Notes under the pieces: model-generated
Told to the model about the DNA's origin: nothing
Seen by the model: the letters and a program-made list of their open reading frames with translations, nothing else
Databases searched by the model: none
Made by a program: the position numbers and the translations under genes
DNA from: Candidatus Limnocylindrales bacterium
GTDB taxonomy: Bacteria > Chloroflexota > Limnocylindria > Limnocylindrales > CSP1-4
Reading direction: 5' to 3'
Assembly: GCA_025450915.1 (NCBI GenBank)
Contig: JANWLH010000036.1
Location: 1 to 44,070, forward strand
Length of the DNA: 44,070 bases
Shown: positions 1 to 10,364 of the stretch, piece by piece
Layout of the letters: the number at the start of each line of letters is the position of its first letter
How positions within the stretch are numbered: position 1 is the first letter of the stretch

Positions 1-2
1 AC

Positions 3-242
3 AAGGCGATCCTCGCCCTGTCGGCGAAGATGTTCACGGTCCCGGGAACGCTGCCCGCCAAGACGTACGCGGCTCCGCCTGCGTCGAGCGGTGGCGGTGG
101 CTCGGGCGTCAGCAACTGCGCACCAGCTGCGACCCCGACCCCGAAGCCGACTCCCAAGCCGACGCCCCACCCGACCCCGAGCCCGTCGCCCGACGTCACG
201 GCGACCGTCAGCCCAAGCGACGAGGAGTCGTCTGGGCCGTAG
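3..242 (+). CDS. C-terminal end of a protein with Pro/Thr-rich tail (5' truncated by window edge)
   Basis: The reading frame is open from the first bases and ends at the TAG at 240-242, so only the last 79 residues are seen. About 30 ordinary residues are followed by a Gly-rich stretch, a single Cys, and a run of alternating Pro-Thr/Pro-Lys/Pro-Ser pairs with an acidic end. Such tails are typical of extracytoplasmic or wall-spanning segments, for example at the ends of penicillin-binding proteins or secreted proteins of high-GC bacteria. No catalytic motif is in view, so the function is not assigned. The gene ends 40 bp before the first copy of a 176-bp direct repeat. Confidence 0.6.
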   Translation, partial: KAILALSAKMFTVPGTLPAKTYAAPPASSGGGGSGVSNCAPAATPTPKPTPKPTPHPTPSPSPDVTATVSPSDEESSGP

Positions 243-282
243 CGGGTCGCGGTGTTTCCTCGGCGGACCTCGGATCCGCGAA

Positions 283-458
283 CTTCGTCGAAATGCCGCC
301 ACCAGGCGCCTTCGCGACAACCCGGGCTGGCTGAGGCCCGCGACTCCGGTCGGCGTGGGCGAGGCTGAGCACGGGTCCATCGGGAATCCCGTCAGTCAAC
401 GGCACCTGGGGGCTCGGCATCTCCGCAATGCGTCCCTGGGCGGCTTTCCTGCGAAGTC
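283..458 (+). repeat. 176-bp direct repeat, copy 1
   Basis: This stretch aligns without gaps to 1256-1431. By hand count 163 of 176 positions match (about 93%), and most differences lie in one short patch near the 3' side. Both copies have the same orientation. They frame the HTH plus PD-(D/E)XK gene. Read on the minus strand the repeat has open frames, but no start or ribosome site supports a real gene. Confidence 0.9.
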
Positions 459-499
459 CGCAGTGAGGACGAGGCGATCGGCGCGTGAGGGCCGTGGCC

Positions 500-505
500 T
501 AGCTT
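500..505 (+). promoter_or_regulatory. -10 element TAGCTT, leaderless start for the HTH-nuclease gene
   Basis: TAGCTT sits exactly 6 nt before the GTG at 512, which places the expected transcription start on the start codon. There is no Shine-Dalgarno sequence. The same spacing recurs at many genes in the window. Confidence 0.5.
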
Positions 506-511
506 CGGGCA

Positions 512-1249
512 GTGGACGATCTCCGTTTTGGCCGGCTCGTCCGGGTTCTCAGGCACAAACGCGGATGGCGCCAGGCGGACCTCGCGGCCCGCGCCGGCGT
601 AAGCCGAACGATCGTTTCCGACATTGAGCACGGCCGGGCATCCCGGACGAGCATCGCCGTCGTGCGCCAGGCGACCGCGCCGCTCGAGCTCAGCGTGGAT
701 CTGGCCGCCCGGGGTCGTGGCGCCGATGTCGACCGCGTGCTCGACGAACGGCACCTCCGGCTGCTCGGGGCCGCGGCCCGCTGGCTCCGTGGTCTCGGCT
801 GGGCCACGATGGCCGAGGTCTCCTACTCGGAATGGGGTGAGCGAGGTTCGATCGATCTGCTCGCTTGGAACGAGCCAACTGCGACCCTGCTGGTCATCGA
901 GATCAAGACCGAGCTGGTCTCCGTCGAGGCGACCCTGCGCAAGCATGACGAGAAAGTCCGCCTCGCTCCGAGGATTGCGCGCGACCGATTCGGCTGGGTG
1001 GCTAGAGCGACGGCCAGGCTAATCGTGTTTCCCGACGATCGGACCGAGCGCGCCCGGATCGCTGCCCAGGCAGTTGTGCTCGAGGCGGCCTATCCCGTTC
1101 GCGCGTACGCCGCCCGGCGCTGGTGCCGGCTGCCAAGCGGCCCGTTCTCCGGCTTGCTCTTCCTCAAGGCTGATCCGGATTCGCGCGGGCGCCATTTGAG
1201 GGGCCCGCGACTCAGGGTTCAAAAGCCTCGAGAGGCCCGCGGGCGGTGA
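512..1249 (+). CDS. XRE-type HTH plus PD-(D/E)XK nuclease-fold protein, copy 1
   Basis: The protein has 245 residues. Residues 8-60 form an XRE/Cro-like helix-turn-helix, with RQADLAARAGVS then an IEHG turn. Residues 72-190 look like a restriction-endonuclease fold: E102, then GERGSID with D115, then VIEIK with E130 and K132, which is the D...E-x-K pattern. A paralog at 15944-16738 shares these residues at the same numbers with no gap. Fusion of DNA recognition to a nuclease fold suggests a sequence-directed nuclease, a regulator that reuses the fold, or a selfish element; the role is not known to me. The gene is alone between two 176-bp direct repeats and faces metX. The GTG start is chosen from the -10 spacing and the paralog's N-terminus. 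HTH confidence is high; nuclease activity is inference. Confidence 0.85.
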   Translation: MDDLRFGRLVRVLRHKRGWRQADLAARAGVSRTIVSDIEHGRASRTSIAVVRQATAPLELSVDLAARGRGADVDRVLDERHLRLLGAAARWLRGLGWATMAEVSYSEWGERGSIDLLAWNEPTATLLVIEIKTELVSVEATLRKHDEKVRLAPRIARDRFGWVARATARLIVFPDDRTERARIAAQAVVLEAAYPVRAYAARRWCRLPSGPFSGLLFLKADPDSRGRHLRGPRLRVQKPREARGR

Positions 1250-1255
1250 CCAAGA

Positions 1256-1431
1256 CTTCTTCGAAATGCCGCCACCAGGCGCCTTCGCGACAACCCGGGC
1301 TGGCTGAGGCCCGCGATTCCGGTCGGCGCGCGCGAGGCTGAGCACGGGCCCATCGGGAATCCCGCCAGTCAACGGCACCCTGGCTGTCGGCCTCTCCGCA
1401 ATGCGTCCCTGGGCGGCATTCCTGCGAAGTC
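1256..1431 (+). repeat. 176-bp direct repeat, copy 2
   Basis: This is the second copy of the repeat at 283-458, in the same orientation and of the same length. It begins 6 bp after the stop of the HTH-nuclease gene and ends about 31 bp before the metX stop codon. The 797 bp between the copies hold only that one gene. Confidence 0.9.
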
Positions 1432-1462
1432 GGGACCGTCGCCCTCCGCGTAGTCGCCCTGA

Positions 1463-3963
<2,501 letters not shown>

Positions 3964-4066
3964 CCCCGGGACCAGCCTTCGGTCCCGCTACCTGCTCATC
4001 AGGATGTGCGTGACCTCAGGCCCCATCCTCCACACGGCGGGGCCGCCAGGGCATACACATCTCCAT
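3964..4066 (-). promoter_or_regulatory. Structured 5' leader of metY-metX, attenuation control element
   Basis: Upstream of the terminator the minus-strand leader can form a 7-bp hairpin (3987-3981 with 3973-3967), a 6-bp stem pairing GGCCCC with GGGGCC around 4041-4016, and GATGTG (about 4059) with CACATC (about 4004). Position and gene context suggest a ligand-sensing or attenuating leader for methionine synthesis. I looked for the GGCAACC core of SAM-I and SAM-IV riboswitches and did not find it. A short reading frame M-E-M-C-M followed by 11 residues begins near 4066, but it has no clear ribosome site. The RNA class is not identified. Confidence 0.5.
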
Positions 4067-4167
4067 GGACCGGCAGGTGCGCTTCACGAACGAAATGGTG
4101 GGCGAGCCGGCGGAGATCGTCAATCCCAGAGCCCCGTGTAGAGGGTTCCTCGTGGCTGGCGCGGCCG

Positions 4168-4173
4168 TAGAAT
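4168..4173 (+). promoter_or_regulatory. -10 element TAGAAT, leaderless start
   Basis: TAGAAT lies exactly 6 nt before the GTG at 4180, and no Shine-Dalgarno sequence is present. The promoter is divergent from the metY leader. Confidence 0.55.
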
Positions 4174-4179
4174 CGCCTG

Positions 4180-5184
4180 GTGACGCACCCGCCAGCCGCC
4201 TTTCGAGCCTTCGTCGCCGAGAAGCTCGACGACCGGGTGGAGCGGGGGATTCGGACCTTCGGACCAGCCGACCTGCCGCCCGGCGAGGTGACGGTCCGGG
4301 TCGACTGGTCGAGCGTCAACTACAAGGACGCCCTCGCGACGATTGCCAACGGCCGGGTCGCGCGGATGAACCCGCTCGTGCCCGGGATCGACCTGGCCGG
4401 CGAGGTGATCGCGAGTGACGACCCGGAGGTCCCGGCCGGGAGCGCCGTCCTGGCCCACGGCTACGACCTGGGCGTCGCCCACCAAGGCGGCTATGCGGAA
4501 TACAACCGGCTGCCGGCCGGCTGGATCGTGCCGCTCCCCGAGGGCCTCTCCGCCCGCGACGCGATGACGATCGGCACGGCGGGCTTTACCGCCGGGCTGT
4601 CGATTGCCCGGCTCGAGGCGCGCGGGCTCGATCCCTCGGACGGACCCGTCCTCGTCACCGGCGCGTCGGGCGGCGTCGGCCGGATGGCGACCGCGATCCT
4701 CCTCGAGCGGGGCTATGAGACGTGGGCCTCCACGGGCAAGGCGGCCGCCCACGAAGATCTCAACGCCCTGGGCGTCAGCGGGATCGTGGGACGCGACGAG
4801 GTGATCGCCGAAAGCCCGCGACCCCTCGAATCCGAGCGCTGGGCCGCCGCCGTCGATTGCGTTGGCGGCGCGACCCTGCCGTACCTGCTCCGGACCCTGC
4901 GCTACGGCGGGGCCGTGGCGGCCTCGGGCAACGCGGGCGGCGCGGCGTTCTCGACGACGGTCTTCCCGTTCATCCTGCGGGGCGTGGCCCTGATCGGGGT
5001 CGATTCGGCGCAGCTACCGATCGCCGAGCGCCGCGTCCTCTGGGAGCGCCTCGCGTCGGACCTCCGCCCGCGGGCGCTCGGCGACCGGGTTGCCGAGGTG
5101 ACCCTCGAGACGCTGCCGGAGGCGCTCGATGGCATCCTCGCGGGCAGGGCTCATGGGCGCTGGCTCGTTCGGGTGGCCGGATGA
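4180..5184 (+). CDS. YhdH/AcuI-type acryloyl-CoA reductase, zinc-free MDR family
   Basis: This is a medium-chain dehydrogenase/reductase of 334 residues. The GroES-like N-terminal half contains WSSVNYKDALA near residues 47-57 and PGIDLAGEV near 68. The Rossmann half contains VTGASGGVGRMA near residues 160-171, the NADPH-binding glycine motif. YhdH/AcuI enzymes reduce acryloyl-CoA or related enones and quinones with NADPH. The zinc-binding residues of alcohol dehydrogenases are absent, as expected. The GTG start agrees with the -10 spacing and with the family's N-terminus (short lead, then FRAFVAEK). It is coupled by an ATGA overlap to a lipase-like gene, so the two are probably co-expressed. 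The true substrate is not settled by sequence. Confidence 0.85.
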   Translation: MTHPPAAFRAFVAEKLDDRVERGIRTFGPADLPPGEVTVRVDWSSVNYKDALATIANGRVARMNPLVPGIDLAGEVIASDDPEVPAGSAVLAHGYDLGVAHQGGYAEYNRLPAGWIVPLPEGLSARDAMTIGTAGFTAGLSIARLEARGLDPSDGPVLVTGASGGVGRMATAILLERGYETWASTGKAAAHEDLNALGVSGIVGRDEVIAESPRPLESERWAAAVDCVGGATLPYLLRTLRYGGAVAASGNAGGAAFSTTVFPFILRGVALIGVDSAQLPIAERRVLWERLASDLRPRALGDRVAEVTLETLPEALDGILAGRAHGRWLVRVAG

Positions 5185-6011
5185 GCTCTCCGTCGACGAT
5201 CGCGGCGCGAGACGGTGAAGCCCTGGCCCTGCGCCACTGGCCGGTGGCCGGCGAGGCCCGGGCGAGCCTGCTGATCATCCACGGGCTCGGCGAGCATGGC
5301 GGCCGCTACGAACGGGCTGCCGGCATCTTCGCGGGAGCAGGGTTCGATACCTGGGCCCTGGACCTGCGCGGCTTCGGTGCATCAGGTGGCCGGCGCGCCT
5401 ACGTCGAGCGCCTCGATGTCTGGCTCGACGACGTTGCCGATCGGCTGGCGGCGCTGCGCGACCTCGGCCCGCCGGTCGTCCTGCTCGGCCATTCGATGGG
5501 CGGGCTCGTGTGCCTGCGGTACGCGGAGAGCGATCGGCCCCAGCCGGATCTCCTCGTCGTCAGCGCGCCGGCCGTCGCCGGCAACGTGCCGGCCTGGAAG
5601 CGAGTCCTGGCCCGTGCGCTGGGAGGCGTAGCGCCCACGCTCGCCGTCAAGAACGCGATCGACGGCTCGGTCCTCTCACGCGATCCGGCGGTCGGCGCCG
5701 ACTACGTCGCGGATCCGCTGAACGTCCACTCGACGACGACCCGTCTGGGCGTCGTCCTCTTCGGGGCCCAGGCCGCGGCGATCGCCGACCGGACCAGGAT
5801 CCGGGTTCCAACGCTGGTGATCCACGGCGGCGCGGACCATCTCGTGCCCACCGCCTCGTCGGCGGTCTTCGATGGCCTGCCCGGAGTCGAGCGACGGGTC
5901 TACGACGGTCTCGCCCACGAGACCTTCAACGAACCCGAGGGACCGCAGGTTGTCGCGGACGTCGCTGCCTGGATCGGCGCGCACCTGCCCGGGTCCGCGC
6001 ACCGGACCTGA
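5181..6011 (+). CDS. Alpha/beta hydrolase of the monoacylglycerol lipase type
   Basis: The serine hydrolase has 276 residues and a complete triad: S105 in GHSMGG, D219 in HGGADHLVP and H246 in GLAHETFNEPEG. The oxyanion segment IIHGLGEHGGRY (32-43) and DLRGFGASGG (61-70) match the monoacylglycerol lipase/lysophospholipase group (Hydrolase_4). It probably cleaves monoacylglycerols or similar esters in the cytoplasm; no signal peptide is seen. The ATG overlaps the stop of the preceding reductase by 4 nt. Confidence 0.88.
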   Translation: MSSPSTIAARDGEALALRHWPVAGEARASLLIIHGLGEHGGRYERAAGIFAGAGFDTWALDLRGFGASGGRRAYVERLDVWLDDVADRLAALRDLGPPVVLLGHSMGGLVCLRYAESDRPQPDLLVVSAPAVAGNVPAWKRVLARALGGVAPTLAVKNAIDGSVLSRDPAVGADYVADPLNVHSTTTRLGVVLFGAQAAAIADRTRIRVPTLVIHGGADHLVPTASSAVFDGLPGVERRVYDGLAHETFNEPEGPQVVADVAAWIGAHLPGSAHRT

Positions 6012-6012
6012 C

Positions 6013-6142
6013 TCAGTCGAGCTCGCCGCGCAGCTGGGCGCCGGCCCGTTCGAGCGCCGCGGTCGCCACGGCGAGGGGATACGGCGCCTGCCTGGCCGCA
6101 TCGGCCAGCGCGAGTCCGCCCGAGCCCGTCCGCCGAAGTCAC
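6013..6142 (-). pseudogene. Possible small gene broken by a one-base frameshift
   Basis: On the minus strand a GTG at 6142 follows GGAGGA at a 7-nt spacing, and the frame reads VTSADGLG. The plausible continuation ALALADAARQAPYPLAVATA, ending in AGAQLRGELD and a stop at 6013, lies one base out of frame. The span is 130 nt, one more than a multiple of three. It is either a decayed small gene, a sequence error or chance. The rest of the 6012-6201 gap holds nothing else recognisable. Confidence 0.25.
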
Positions 6143-6201
6143 TCGAAACTCCTCCGTGTGCACCCCTCGCGCCGTCGCGGCCGATGGCATCCTAGTCGGC
6201 G

Positions 6202-7527
6202 ATGAACGACCGCCGCACGATCGTCTTCTTTCCCGAGGGTGCCTTCGGGCCGACGAACAACTGCGTCGGCATCGGCGACGTCCTGCGGGCCCGTGGCCAT
6301 CGAGTCGTCTTCATCGTCGAGGAGTCATTCGCCGGGCGGCTCGAGGCGCAGGGCTTCGAGGAGCGCCTCATGCGCCTCGGCCCGCCGCCCGAGGTGCCCG
6401 AGATCCCCGGCCAGTTCTGGATCGACTTCATCCGGGACACGGCGCCCGTCTTCCGGAAGCCGACCATCGAGCAGCTCGGCGAGTTCATCGCCCCAACCTG
6501 GCTGGCCCTGTGTGACGGGGCGCGCTACGTCGAGCCGCGGCTCCAGGAGATCTTTGGGGAGCTCCGGCCGGACGCGATCGTCGAGGACAACGTGGTCGGC
6601 TTCGCGGCGGTCGTGACGGCCGGCCGCCCGTGGGCCCGGATCGTCAGCTGCAACCCGGCCGAGGTCAAGGACCTGGCAATCCCGCCGTTCTCGAGCGGTT
6701 ATCCGACGTCGGACCGCAGCGGCTGGCCGGCGTTCCTCGACGAGGTCGCCCGGACCCACGGCGAGATGTGGTCGGCGTTCGACGCGTTCGTGCGCGAGTC
6801 CGGTGCCCCCGGCCTTGCCAACGGGCCGCTCGGTCCCGAATTCATTCACGAGTCGCCGTTCCTGAACATGCTGCTCTACCCGGAGGAGGCGGACTACGCG
6901 CGAACGACGCCGCTCGGTCCGACATGGCACCGGCTCGGATCCTGCGTCCGGGCGACGGACGAGACGTGGCAGGTGCCGGCCTCGCTCGCCGCGGGCGCCG
7001 GCGGCCGCGACGGGGCGCTGATCTACCTCTCGCTTGGTTCGCTCGGCTCCGCGGACGTCGGCCTCATGCAGCGTCTCGTCGACATCCTCGGCCGGACCCG
7101 TCACCGCGTCGTCGTCAGCAAGGGCCCGCTCGCCGACCAGCTCGAGCTGTCCGACAACATGACCGGCGAGGCGTTCCTGCCGCAGCCCGCGATCATTCCC
7201 CAGGTCGACCTGGTGATCACCCACGGCGGCAACAACACGGTCACCGAGTCGTTCCATCACGGCAAGCCGATGGTCGTCCTGCCGCTCTTCTGGGACCAGG
7301 TCGACAACGCCCAGCGACTCGACGAGACCGGCTTCGGGGTCCGGCTCGCCGCCTACGAAGCCGATGCGGCGCAGCTGACAGGGGCCATCGATCGGCTGCT
7401 CGGAGATCGTGCCCTGGCCGCCCGGCTCGGGGCACTCTCGGCGCGCCTCCAGGCGGATCCCGGCACGGTTCGCGCGGCGAGCCTCATCGAGCGCCTCGCC
7501 CGGACGGGCGAGCCGATCAGCGCCTGA
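6202..7527 (+). CDS. UGT-type glycosyltransferase (GT1 family)
   Basis: The protein has 441 residues and two Rossmann-like halves, as in GT-B enzymes. The C-terminal donor-binding region runs FLPQPAIIPQVDLVITHGG, then a GNNTVTES segment and PLFWDQVDNAQRL, matching the UGT/macrolide-glycosyltransferase signature (H-G-G-N then D-Q). The N-terminal half starts FFPEGAFGPTNNCVGIG in the acceptor-side first strand. Such enzymes move a sugar from a nucleotide sugar to a small hydrophobic acceptor such as a lipid, polyketide or flavonoid-like compound. No biosynthetic cluster adjoins, so the acceptor is unknown. The ATG is chosen because it begins the first beta strand; CATCCT lies 8 nt upstream. Confidence 0.85.
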   Translation: MNDRRTIVFFPEGAFGPTNNCVGIGDVLRARGHRVVFIVEESFAGRLEAQGFEERLMRLGPPPEVPEIPGQFWIDFIRDTAPVFRKPTIEQLGEFIAPTWLALCDGARYVEPRLQEIFGELRPDAIVEDNVVGFAAVVTAGRPWARIVSCNPAEVKDLAIPPFSSGYPTSDRSGWPAFLDEVARTHGEMWSAFDAFVRESGAPGLANGPLGPEFIHESPFLNMLLYPEEADYARTTPLGPTWHRLGSCVRATDETWQVPASLAAGAGGRDGALIYLSLGSLGSADVGLMQRLVDILGRTRHRVVVSKGPLADQLELSDNMTGEAFLPQPAIIPQVDLVITHGGNNTVTESFHHGKPMVVLPLFWDQVDNAQRLDETGFGVRLAAYEADAAQLTGAIDRLLGDRALAARLGALSARLQADPGTVRAASLIERLARTGEPISA

Positions 7528-7661
7528 TCCACGTCGGGGCCGTGCTCCGATTCTCGATCCCACGGGCGGAACGGCACGGAACGACCCGCCGTGTCTGGCG
7601 CACAATGCCCTGACGATCTGATGACCCACTCCAGGACCGAACTGCCGGAGGATCCAGCGCC

Positions 7662-9107
7662 GTGACCGACACCCTCGAGAAGACCAGGACCTATCAGCAG
7701 TTCATCGGCGGCGAATGGGTTGACAGTGCCTCCGGGCAGACCCTCGCGGTCGAGAATCCAGCCAACGGCGAGGTGATCGGCCACGTCCAGGCGTCCGGTC
7801 CCGAGGATGTCGATCGGGCCGTCAAGGCGGCCGCGAAGGCGTTCCAGACCTGGCAGCACACGACCCCGGCCGAGCGCAGCAGCGCCCTGCTCAAGCTGGC
7901 CGATGCCATCGAGGCGCGGGCCGACGAGCTCGGCCGCCTCGAGAGCCGCAACGCCGGCAAGCCGGTGGGCGCCGCGATCGACGAGATCCCGGTGATGGTC
8001 GACAACCTGCGCTTCTTCGCGGGGGCGGCCCGGGTGATGGAGGGCAAGGCGGCCAACGAGTACATGGCCGGGCACACCTCGATGATCCGCCGCGAGCCGG
8101 TCGGGGTCGTCGCCTCGATCGCGCCCTGGAACTATCCGCTGATGATGGCCGGCTGGAAGATCGGACCGGCCCTGGCGGCGGGAAATGCCGTCATCCTGAA
8201 GCCGTCCACCCGAACGCCGCTGACGTCCATGGTCCTGGCCGAGATTGCCGCCGACATCCTGCCGCCGGGCGTGCTCAACGTGATCAGCGGCACCGGTGGC
8301 GCGATCGGGGATGCCCTGGTCGGCCATCCAGGCGTCGGGATGATCTCGGTCACCGGCGACACGGATACCGGCAAGCGCATCGCCCGGACGGCCGCCGAGC
8401 GGGTCAAGCGCCTCCACCTCGAGCTGGGTGGCAAGGCGCCGGTGATCGTCTTCGACGATGCCGACCTGGATGCGGTCAGCGAGACGATCAAGCTCTTCGG
8501 GTACTGGAACTCGGGCCAGGACTGCACGGCGGCCTGCCGGGTCATTGCCGGCCCGAAGATCTACGACAAGTTCGTGGCCAAGCTGGCCGACGGCGTGAAG
8601 TCGATCAAGTGGGGCGATCCGGCCGAAGGCGACCACATCGAGATGGGCTCGTTGATCTCCGGCCCGCAGGTTGACAAGGTGGCCGGAATGGTCGATCGGG
8701 CCAGGTCCGGGGCCGAGGTCGTGACCGGCGGGCATCGTCCGGATCGCGTCGGCGCCTACTACGAGCCGACCGTCGTCGCCGGGCCCGACCAGCGCAGCGA
8801 GATCGTCCAGGACGAGGTCTTTGGTCCGGTCGTGACCGTCCAGCGTTTCAGCGACGAGGACCAGGCGATTGCCTGGGCGAACGACGTCCGCTTCGGGCTC
8901 GCGGCCTCGGTCTGGTCGAGCGACGTGGGCAAGGCGCTCCGGGTGGCCAAGGCGATCCAGTTCGGAACGGTCTGGATCAACGACCACTTCATGCTCGTCT
9001 CGGAGATGCCCCACGGCGGCTTCAAGGAGTCGGGCTACGGCAAGGACCAGAGTATGTACGCGATCGAGGACTACACGGTCGTCAAGCACGTGATGATCAA
9101 GCTGTAG
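7662..9107 (+). CDS. Aldehyde dehydrogenase, probable gamma-aminobutyraldehyde dehydrogenase type
   Basis: The NAD(P)-dependent enzyme has 481 residues. The ALDH catalytic residues are N157 in PWNYP, K180 in ILKPS, E254 in LELGGKAP and C288 in SGQDCTAACR. GQDCTA in place of the common GQxC-C pattern, together with overall character, resembles gamma-aminobutyraldehyde dehydrogenases (PatD/PuuC), which make GABA from putrescine-derived aldehyde. Betaine-aldehyde dehydrogenase is the nearest alternative. GGAGG about 11 nt before the GTG start supports the start. A class III aminotransferase of the GABA type lies 29 kb away, which is suggestive only. Confidence 0.85.
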   Translation: MTDTLEKTRTYQQFIGGEWVDSASGQTLAVENPANGEVIGHVQASGPEDVDRAVKAAAKAFQTWQHTTPAERSSALLKLADAIEARADELGRLESRNAGKPVGAAIDEIPVMVDNLRFFAGAARVMEGKAANEYMAGHTSMIRREPVGVVASIAPWNYPLMMAGWKIGPALAAGNAVILKPSTRTPLTSMVLAEIAADILPPGVLNVISGTGGAIGDALVGHPGVGMISVTGDTDTGKRIARTAAERVKRLHLELGGKAPVIVFDDADLDAVSETIKLFGYWNSGQDCTAACRVIAGPKIYDKFVAKLADGVKSIKWGDPAEGDHIEMGSLISGPQVDKVAGMVDRARSGAEVVTGGHRPDRVGAYYEPTVVAGPDQRSEIVQDEVFGPVVTVQRFSDEDQAIAWANDVRFGLAASVWSSDVGKALRVAKAIQFGTVWINDHFMLVSEMPHGGFKESGYGKDQSMYAIEDYTVVKHVMIKL

Positions 9108-9133
9108 GTCGGCGGGACCCGAATCTGGCGGCA

Positions 9134-9153
9134 TCCCGGCCGGAGTTCCGGGA
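9134..9153 (+). terminator. Hairpin after the aldehyde dehydrogenase gene
   Basis: TCCCGG at 9134-9139 pairs with CCGGGA at 9148-9153 across an 8-nt loop, 26 bp after the stop codon. There is no U-tract, so this is at best a weak or Rho-assisted terminator. Confidence 0.35.
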
Positions 9154-9296
9154 TACCAACCCGGGGAGTCGTGAGAACGAAGCTGGCCTCGATTCGGTCG
9201 GTTTGTCCAGCCGGGGCCGAATTCTGAGCGTGGCCGTCTCGTCCATGGGCCGGGACGCGTGAATCCGTGGTCGAAATCGCTCCTGCTTCTTGCTTG

Positions 9297-9336
9297 GTAC
9301 CCCACCCGTTGGTAGACGGGGAGAATCGACGGGCCA
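9297..9336 (+). repeat. Short dispersed repeat, copy A
   Basis: The stretch resembles 15885-15926 read on the minus strand: GTACC, then TGGTAGA, AGAATCG and a final CCA in the same order, with small length differences (roughly 75-80% alike by eye). It sits in the 274-bp gap before the mutY-like gene; nothing else is recognised in that gap. Confidence 0.4.
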
Positions 9337-9369
9337 GTGGATCCGGGGCCATCTCGCCCGTAGATCCGT

Positions 9370-9375
9370 GACACT
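9370..9375 (+). promoter_or_regulatory. -10-like GACACT, leaderless start of the mutY-like gene
   Basis: GACACT lies exactly 6 nt before the ATG at 9382. It departs from TANNNT at the first base but has the same spacing as the other leaderless starts. Confidence 0.35.
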
Positions 9376-9381
9376 GCTGCG

Positions 9382-10347
9382 ATGACCGTTCCTGAGAGTC
9401 CCCGGGTAGATCACGTTGCCCGGCTGGACCTGGCCGCCTTCCGGCGGGCCGTCCTCGACTGGTTCGATGCCCGGGGACGGGTCTTCCCGTTCCGGGGGAC
9501 CACCGACGCGTACCTGGTCCTCGTTTCGGAGGTCCTCCTCCAGCAGACCCAGATCTCGCGCGGCGGCCCGGCCTGGGTCCGCTTCACGACCGAGTTCCCG
9601 ACCGTCCAGGCGCTGGCCGCCGCGTCGCCCGCGGACGTCCTTCGGGCCTGGCAGGGGCTGGGCTACAACCGTCGGGCGATCAACTTGCGCCGGGCGGCAC
9701 GGATCGTCGTCGACGAGCTCGGCGGTGCCTTCCCACGCGATGTTGCCGGCCTCGAGCGGCTGCCGGGCGTCGGGCCGTACACCGCCCGGGCAGTTGCCTC
9801 GATCGCCTTCCAGGTCCCGACCGGAGCGGTCGATACGAACGTCCGGCGGGTCCTGGGTCGGGTGCTGGCCGGCGGGGCTGACGGCCTGACGGCCCATCAG
9901 CTCCAGGCGGCGGCCGACGACGTCGTCGATCCCGGCCAGCCGGACGACTGGACCCACGCGTTGATGGACATCGGCTCGACGCTCTGCAAGCCCGTCCGGC
10001 CGCTCTGCCCGGAGTGCCCGGTCGCTGCGTTCTGCGGCTATGCGGCGGGTGTTCGGCCACGCGGCCTGGACGCCGCCCGGCCGGGCGTTGCCCGGCCACG
10101 TCCGGCCGGCGCCGCAACCCGCGCCGCGGCCGGCGAGTTCCACGAGACGACGCGCTGGCTGCGAGGTCGCATCCTGGACCTGCTGCGCGACGCGCCGGGA
10201 GACGCCTGGACGGACTTCGACCAGCCGATCGGCGGCCACGACCGAGCGGCCATCGGGGTGTCGCTCCGGGCGATGGAACGGGACGGCCTGCTCGAGCTCG
10301 AGGGGGTTGAGAGCGCGAGTCCGCGGGCACGCCTTCCAATCGCCTGA
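9382..10347 (+). CDS. mutY: A/G-specific adenine glycosylase-like protein (MutY family, no Nudix domain)
   Basis: The HhH-GPD DNA glycosylase has 321 residues. E50 in SEVLLQQTQ is the MutY catalytic glutamate, LPGVGPYTARAV (127-138) is the helix-hairpin-helix, and D151 in VDTNVRRV is the catalytic aspartate. C202, C209, C212 and C218 form the C-x6-C-x2-C-x5-C iron-sulfur loop. MutY removes adenine mispaired with 8-oxoguanine. In place of the usual C-terminal MutT-like recognition domain there are about 100 residues: a Pro/Ala/Arg linker, then a helical segment ending in SLRAMERDGLLELEG that resembles a winged helix. Substrate range may therefore differ from E. coli MutY. Confidence 0.88.
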   Translation: MTVPESPRVDHVARLDLAAFRRAVLDWFDARGRVFPFRGTTDAYLVLVSEVLLQQTQISRGGPAWVRFTTEFPTVQALAAASPADVLRAWQGLGYNRRAINLRRAARIVVDELGGAFPRDVAGLERLPGVGPYTARAVASIAFQVPTGAVDTNVRRVLGRVLAGGADGLTAHQLQAAADDVVDPGQPDDWTHALMDIGSTLCKPVRPLCPECPVAAFCGYAAGVRPRGLDAARPGVARPRPAGAATRAAAGEFHETTRWLRGRILDLLRDAPGDAWTDFDQPIGGHDRAAIGVSLRAMERDGLLELEGVESASPRARLPIA

Positions 10348-10352
10348 GGGGC

Positions 10353-10358
10353 TACGCT
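10353..10358 (+). promoter_or_regulatory. -10 element TACGCT, leaderless start
   Basis: TACGCT ends exactly 6 nt before the GTG at 10365. The downstream gene thus has its own promoter although it follows mutY by only 17 bp. Confidence 0.5.
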
Positions 10359-10364
10359 TGGCGG

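Noticed and set aside
3964-4066. SAM-I or SAM-IV riboswitch upstream of metY
   Set aside because: Gene context is right, but the invariant GGCAACC segment and the usual P1 closing pair are not present, so only a structured leader with terminator is reported.
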